Positions 5,793 to 7,924 of a stretch of DNA of 7,924 nucleotides are shown in pieces. Both the position numbers and the translations under genes were made by a program. This DNA comes from an uncultured Bacillota bacterium (GTDB taxonomy: Bacteria; Bacillota; Sulfobacillia; UBA995; UBA9673): positions 1-7,924 of the forward strand of contig CALMHV010000159.1 in the NCBI GenBank assembly GCA_937863905.1, read 5' to 3'. The notes under the pieces were generated by a model that searched no databases, was not told the origin of the DNA, and saw only the letters and a program-made list of their open reading frames with translations. The first letter of the stretch is position 1, and each line of letters begins with the position of its first letter.

Positions 5793-6896
5793 ATGGCCTT
5801 GACTGTAGGTCTAGCCTACAACCTCAAGACCCACTTACCGTGGGGACGAGGCAACGTAGAGGATGAGGCTGCTGATTTCGACGACCCGCAAACCATCCGG
5901 GAGATTGCGGAGGCCCTCGAAGCCGGTGGGCACCGCGTGGTTCACCTCCCCTACGACGCGGGTCTTTTTGCTGCCCTGGAACGGTCCCGTCCCGATGTCG
6001 TCTTCAACCTCGCTGAAGGTTGGGGCGACCGCAACCGGGAGTCGATTGTGCCGGCCATGCTCGAGTACCTGGGCATCCCCTATACGGGTTCCGACCCGCT
6101 GACCCTGGGGTGCGCCCTGGACAAGCACTGGTCTAAGCTGCTCGTGACGCAGGCCGGCCTCCCCACCGCACGGTCTTTCAAGGTCAGCCCGGGAGCCGCC
6201 ATTCCGGCGGACCTCGGAGGCGTCCGTTTCCCCATGTTCGTCAAGCCGAACGCCGAGGGCTCCTCGAAGGGCATCCGGTTCTCCTCCAAGGTGACGAGTC
6301 TTTCCGAACTCGAAGCCATGGTGGAGTGGGTCCACCAGACCTACGACCAACCGGCCCTGGTTGAGGAATACCTACCCGGCCGAGAGTTCTCGATCGGGTT
6401 ACTCGGTAACGGCCACCGCCTTCGATCACTGCCACTAGTGGCGGTTCGCCCGGGGAAGGACGTCCCAGAGGTCGCGCTCGGCGCCGACCCGGCGAATGAG
6501 TTCATCTATTCCTACGAGGTCAAACACCTCAACCTGGAGACCGCCGAGTGCCCGGCCGCCGTCCCCGACGCTCTCACGCAGCGCATCGAGGACCTGGCCA
6601 TGGCCGTCTGGCAGGTCTTCGAGTGCCGCGACGTGGCTCGCGTCGATTTCAAGTTGGATATCGACGGCGAGCCGTCCTTTCTCGAGATCAACCCCTTGCC
6701 TAGCCTGTCCCGCGAGTGGAGTTTCCTGGCCCTGGAGGGACGGGCCGTAGGCCTGGACTACTCTGCCCTCATCCTCTCCATCCTGGATGAGTGTCTCATC
6801 CGGTGTGGTTTGGCTGACGACACCGCAGCCGGGAGGTGGGCCAAATGGCGTGCCGAGTCACAGAACTCTCCGCGAGTCGCTGGCAGTGGCAACTAG
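5793..6896 (+). CDS. ATP-grasp ligase, D-Ala-D-Ala ligase-like
   Basis: Predicted cytoplasmic ATP-dependent carboxylate-amine ligase of the ATP-grasp superfamily, related to Ddl but probably not the cell-wall enzyme. It is 367 aa. The N-terminal domain has VGLAYNLK (residues 5-12) and VVFNLAEGW (69-77). The ATP-grasp fold carries ALDKHWSK (108-115), FVKPNAEGSSKG (149-160, K151 likely contacting ATP), ALVEEYLPGREFSIG (188-202) and the Mg-binding RVDF (D285) and EINPLPSL (E299, N301). True Ddl enzymes usually have GSSVG where this has GSSKG, and a different motif after EIN, so the substrate probably differs. An in-frame TGA at 5784 makes the ATG at 5793 the first start; the ribosome binding site (gaaggg or gaag) is weak. 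Its end overlaps the aminomutase gene by 52 bases, implying a coupled pathway. The amino acids it joins cannot be read from sequence. Confidence 0.88.
   Translation: MALTVGLAYNLKTHLPWGRGNVEDEAADFDDPQTIREIAEALEAGGHRVVHLPYDAGLFAALERSRPDVVFNLAEGWGDRNRESIVPAMLEYLGIPYTGSDPLTLGCALDKHWSKLLVTQAGLPTARSFKVSPGAAIPADLGGVRFPMFVKPNAEGSSKGIRFSSKVTSLSELEAMVEWVHQTYDQPALVEEYLPGREFSIGLLGNGHRLRSLPLVAVRPGKDVPEVALGADPANEFIYSYEVKHLNLETAECPAAVPDALTQRIEDLAMAVWQVFECRDVARVDFKLDIDGEPSFLEINPLPSLSREWSFLALEGRAVGLDYSALILSILDECLIRCGLADDTAAGRWAKWRAESQNSPRVAGSGN
6831..6838 (+). promoter_or_regulatory. Ribosome binding site that sets the aminomutase start
   Basis: GGGAGGTG lies inside the 3' end of the ATP-grasp gene, six bases before the ATG at 6845. 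It is the strongest Shine-Dalgarno on the plus strand here and fixes the start of the aminomutase within the preceding gene. Confidence 0.75.
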
Positions 6897-7924
6897 CTAA
6901 CCGCGTCCAGACCGCGGCGGAGTTGTCTCGATACGTCCGGCTCACGGAGAAGGAGAAGACCGACATAGAAGCGGCGGGGGCCCGTTTTCGCTGGGCGGTG
7001 ACCCCGTACTTCGCTTCGCTCATGGACCCGGAGGACCCGGACTGTCCGCTCCGGCGGCAGGTCATCCCGTCGGCGGCCGAACTCAGCCCGGCCCAGGCCG
7101 GTTTGGGCGACCCGCTGGCCGAGGACAGCCACAGCCCGGTGCACGGGCTGATTCACAAGTACCCGGACCGGGTCATCATCATGGTCACGATGCAGTGCGC
7201 CATGTTCTGCCGGCACTGCACGCGGCGGCGTCAGGTCGGCCAAGTCGACCGGGCCATGACCGCAAAGCAACTCGCGGCCTGCGTGGATTACCTTCGGCAG
7301 CACGAGGAGATCCGCGACGTCCTGGTGACCGGGGGCGATCCCCTGGTCGGCGGGGACGCCTGGCTGGAGCATATCCTCCGCGAACTGCGGGCCATCCCGC
7401 ACGTCGAGGTGCTCCGCATCGGGACGCGGGTGCCGGTGACCATGCCGCAGCGCATCACCCCGGAACTGTGCGAGATGTTGGAGCGGTACCACCCGCTCTG
7501 GATGAACATTCACTTCAACCATCCGAAGGAGATCACGCCCGAGGTGGCCGAGGCCTGCGACCGGCTCTCGCGGGCCGGCATCCCCCTCGGCAGCCAGACC
7601 GTGTTGCTGCGCGGAGTCAACGATGACTTGGAGACCCTGAAGAAGCTCTACCACGGGCTGGCCCTAATACGCGTGCGTCCCTACTACCTCTACCAGTGCG
7701 ACACGGTCCAGGGCACGAGCCACTTCTGGACCCCGGTCGAGCGCGGGCTGGAACTCATTCAGAATCTGCGCGGCTTCACCAGCGGTTTCTGCGTGCCGAC
7801 GTTCGTCGTCGACTCGCCCCTGGGGAAGGTCCAGGTGGCCCCGCAGAACTTCCTGGCCCGCGAGGGCGACGAAATCGTGTTGCGCGGGTACACCGGGGAG
7901 ACTTGCCGGATGCGCAACCCGGCG
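6845..7924 (+). CDS. kamA: Lysine 2,3-aminomutase family protein (3' end outside window)
   Basis: Radical SAM, PLP-dependent aminomutase predicted to convert L-lysine to L-beta-lysine. 360 residues are present with no stop before the edge; the characterised Clostridium enzyme is 416 aa, so a modest C-terminal part is missing. The N-terminus SRWQWQLANRV (11-21) and PYFASLMDPEDPDCPLRRQ (54-72) are typical. The cluster motif is CAMFCRHCTRRR (C118, C122, C125). GGDPL (163-167), RIGTRVPV (191-198), MNIHFNHPKEIT (220-231) and LLRGVND (254-260) follow the family order. PLP should bind K328 in SPLGK. D286 (YQCD) and D323 (VVD) match the two aspartates that hold the lysine side-chain amine; glutamate 2,3-aminomutase has Lys and Asn there. 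The loop before K328 is about two residues shorter than the usual GGGGK. It is translated from a start inside the ATP-grasp gene and shares its promoter. Confidence 0.93.
   Translation, partial: MACRVTELSASRWQWQLANRVQTAAELSRYVRLTEKEKTDIEAAGARFRWAVTPYFASLMDPEDPDCPLRRQVIPSAAELSPAQAGLGDPLAEDSHSPVHGLIHKYPDRVIIMVTMQCAMFCRHCTRRRQVGQVDRAMTAKQLAACVDYLRQHEEIRDVLVTGGDPLVGGDAWLEHILRELRAIPHVEVLRIGTRVPVTMPQRITPELCEMLERYHPLWMNIHFNHPKEITPEVAEACDRLSRAGIPLGSQTVLLRGVNDDLETLKKLYHGLALIRVRPYYLYQCDTVQGTSHFWTPVERGLELIQNLRGFTSGFCVPTFVVDSPLGKVQVAPQNFLAREGDEIVLRGYTGETCRMRNPA

Noticed and set aside
6893..7654. Minus-strand open frame of about 253 codons under the aminomutase
   Set aside because: The plus strand here encodes an uninterrupted lysine 2,3-aminomutase with all catalytic motifs; the reverse frame has no family resemblance.

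Overview
The window is GC-rich bacterial DNA that looks like chromosome from an endospore-forming member of the Bacillota (Firmicutes), probably a high-GC clostridial or deep-branching lineage. The main reason is gene order. A membrane-anchored M23 peptidase resembling SpoIVFA is followed by a TIGR03960-type radical SAM protein, a DUF2344/TIGR03936 'radical SAM-linked' protein and RNase G/E. From general knowledge this is the arrangement found upstream of rplU-ysxB-rpmA-obg in many spore formers. The window ends too early to show rplU. A sigma-E-like (mother-cell) promoter motif upstream of the peptidase agrees with this. The species cannot be named from the sequence alone.

Layout. Bases 5-5398 are four genes on the minus strand, read from right to left: the M23/SpoIVFA-like peptidase (5398-4604), the B12-type radical SAM protein (4519-2588), the DUF2344 protein (2591-1803, joined to the previous gene by a GTGA stop/start overlap) and RNase G/E (1735-5). 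The intramembrane protease gene spoIVFB, which usually follows spoIVFA, is absent: only 84 bases separate the peptidase from the radical SAM gene. Bases 5399-5792 are a divergent intergenic region. It carries a sigma-E-like promoter for the leftward peptidase, a near-consensus sigma-A promoter for the rightward genes, and about 150 bases of potentially structured leader.

Bases 5793-7924 are a rightward two-gene unit. The first gene is a D-Ala-D-Ala-ligase-like ATP-grasp enzyme (5793-6896). The second is a lysine 2,3-aminomutase-family radical SAM/PLP enzyme (from 6845, running off the right edge), which overlaps the first by 52 bases behind a strong ribosome binding site. The aminomutase keeps the radical SAM cysteines, the PLP lysine and both aspartates that read the lysine side chain in the characterised enzyme, so beta-lysine is the best predicted product. 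The tight coupling suggests that the ATP-grasp enzyme uses beta-lysine, or an amino acid related to it, in an amide-forming reaction.

The most interesting parts are this ATP-grasp/aminomutase pair with its structured leader, and the spoIVF locus that keeps a catalytically intact-looking peptidase with its own sporulation-type promoter but lacks spoIVFB.
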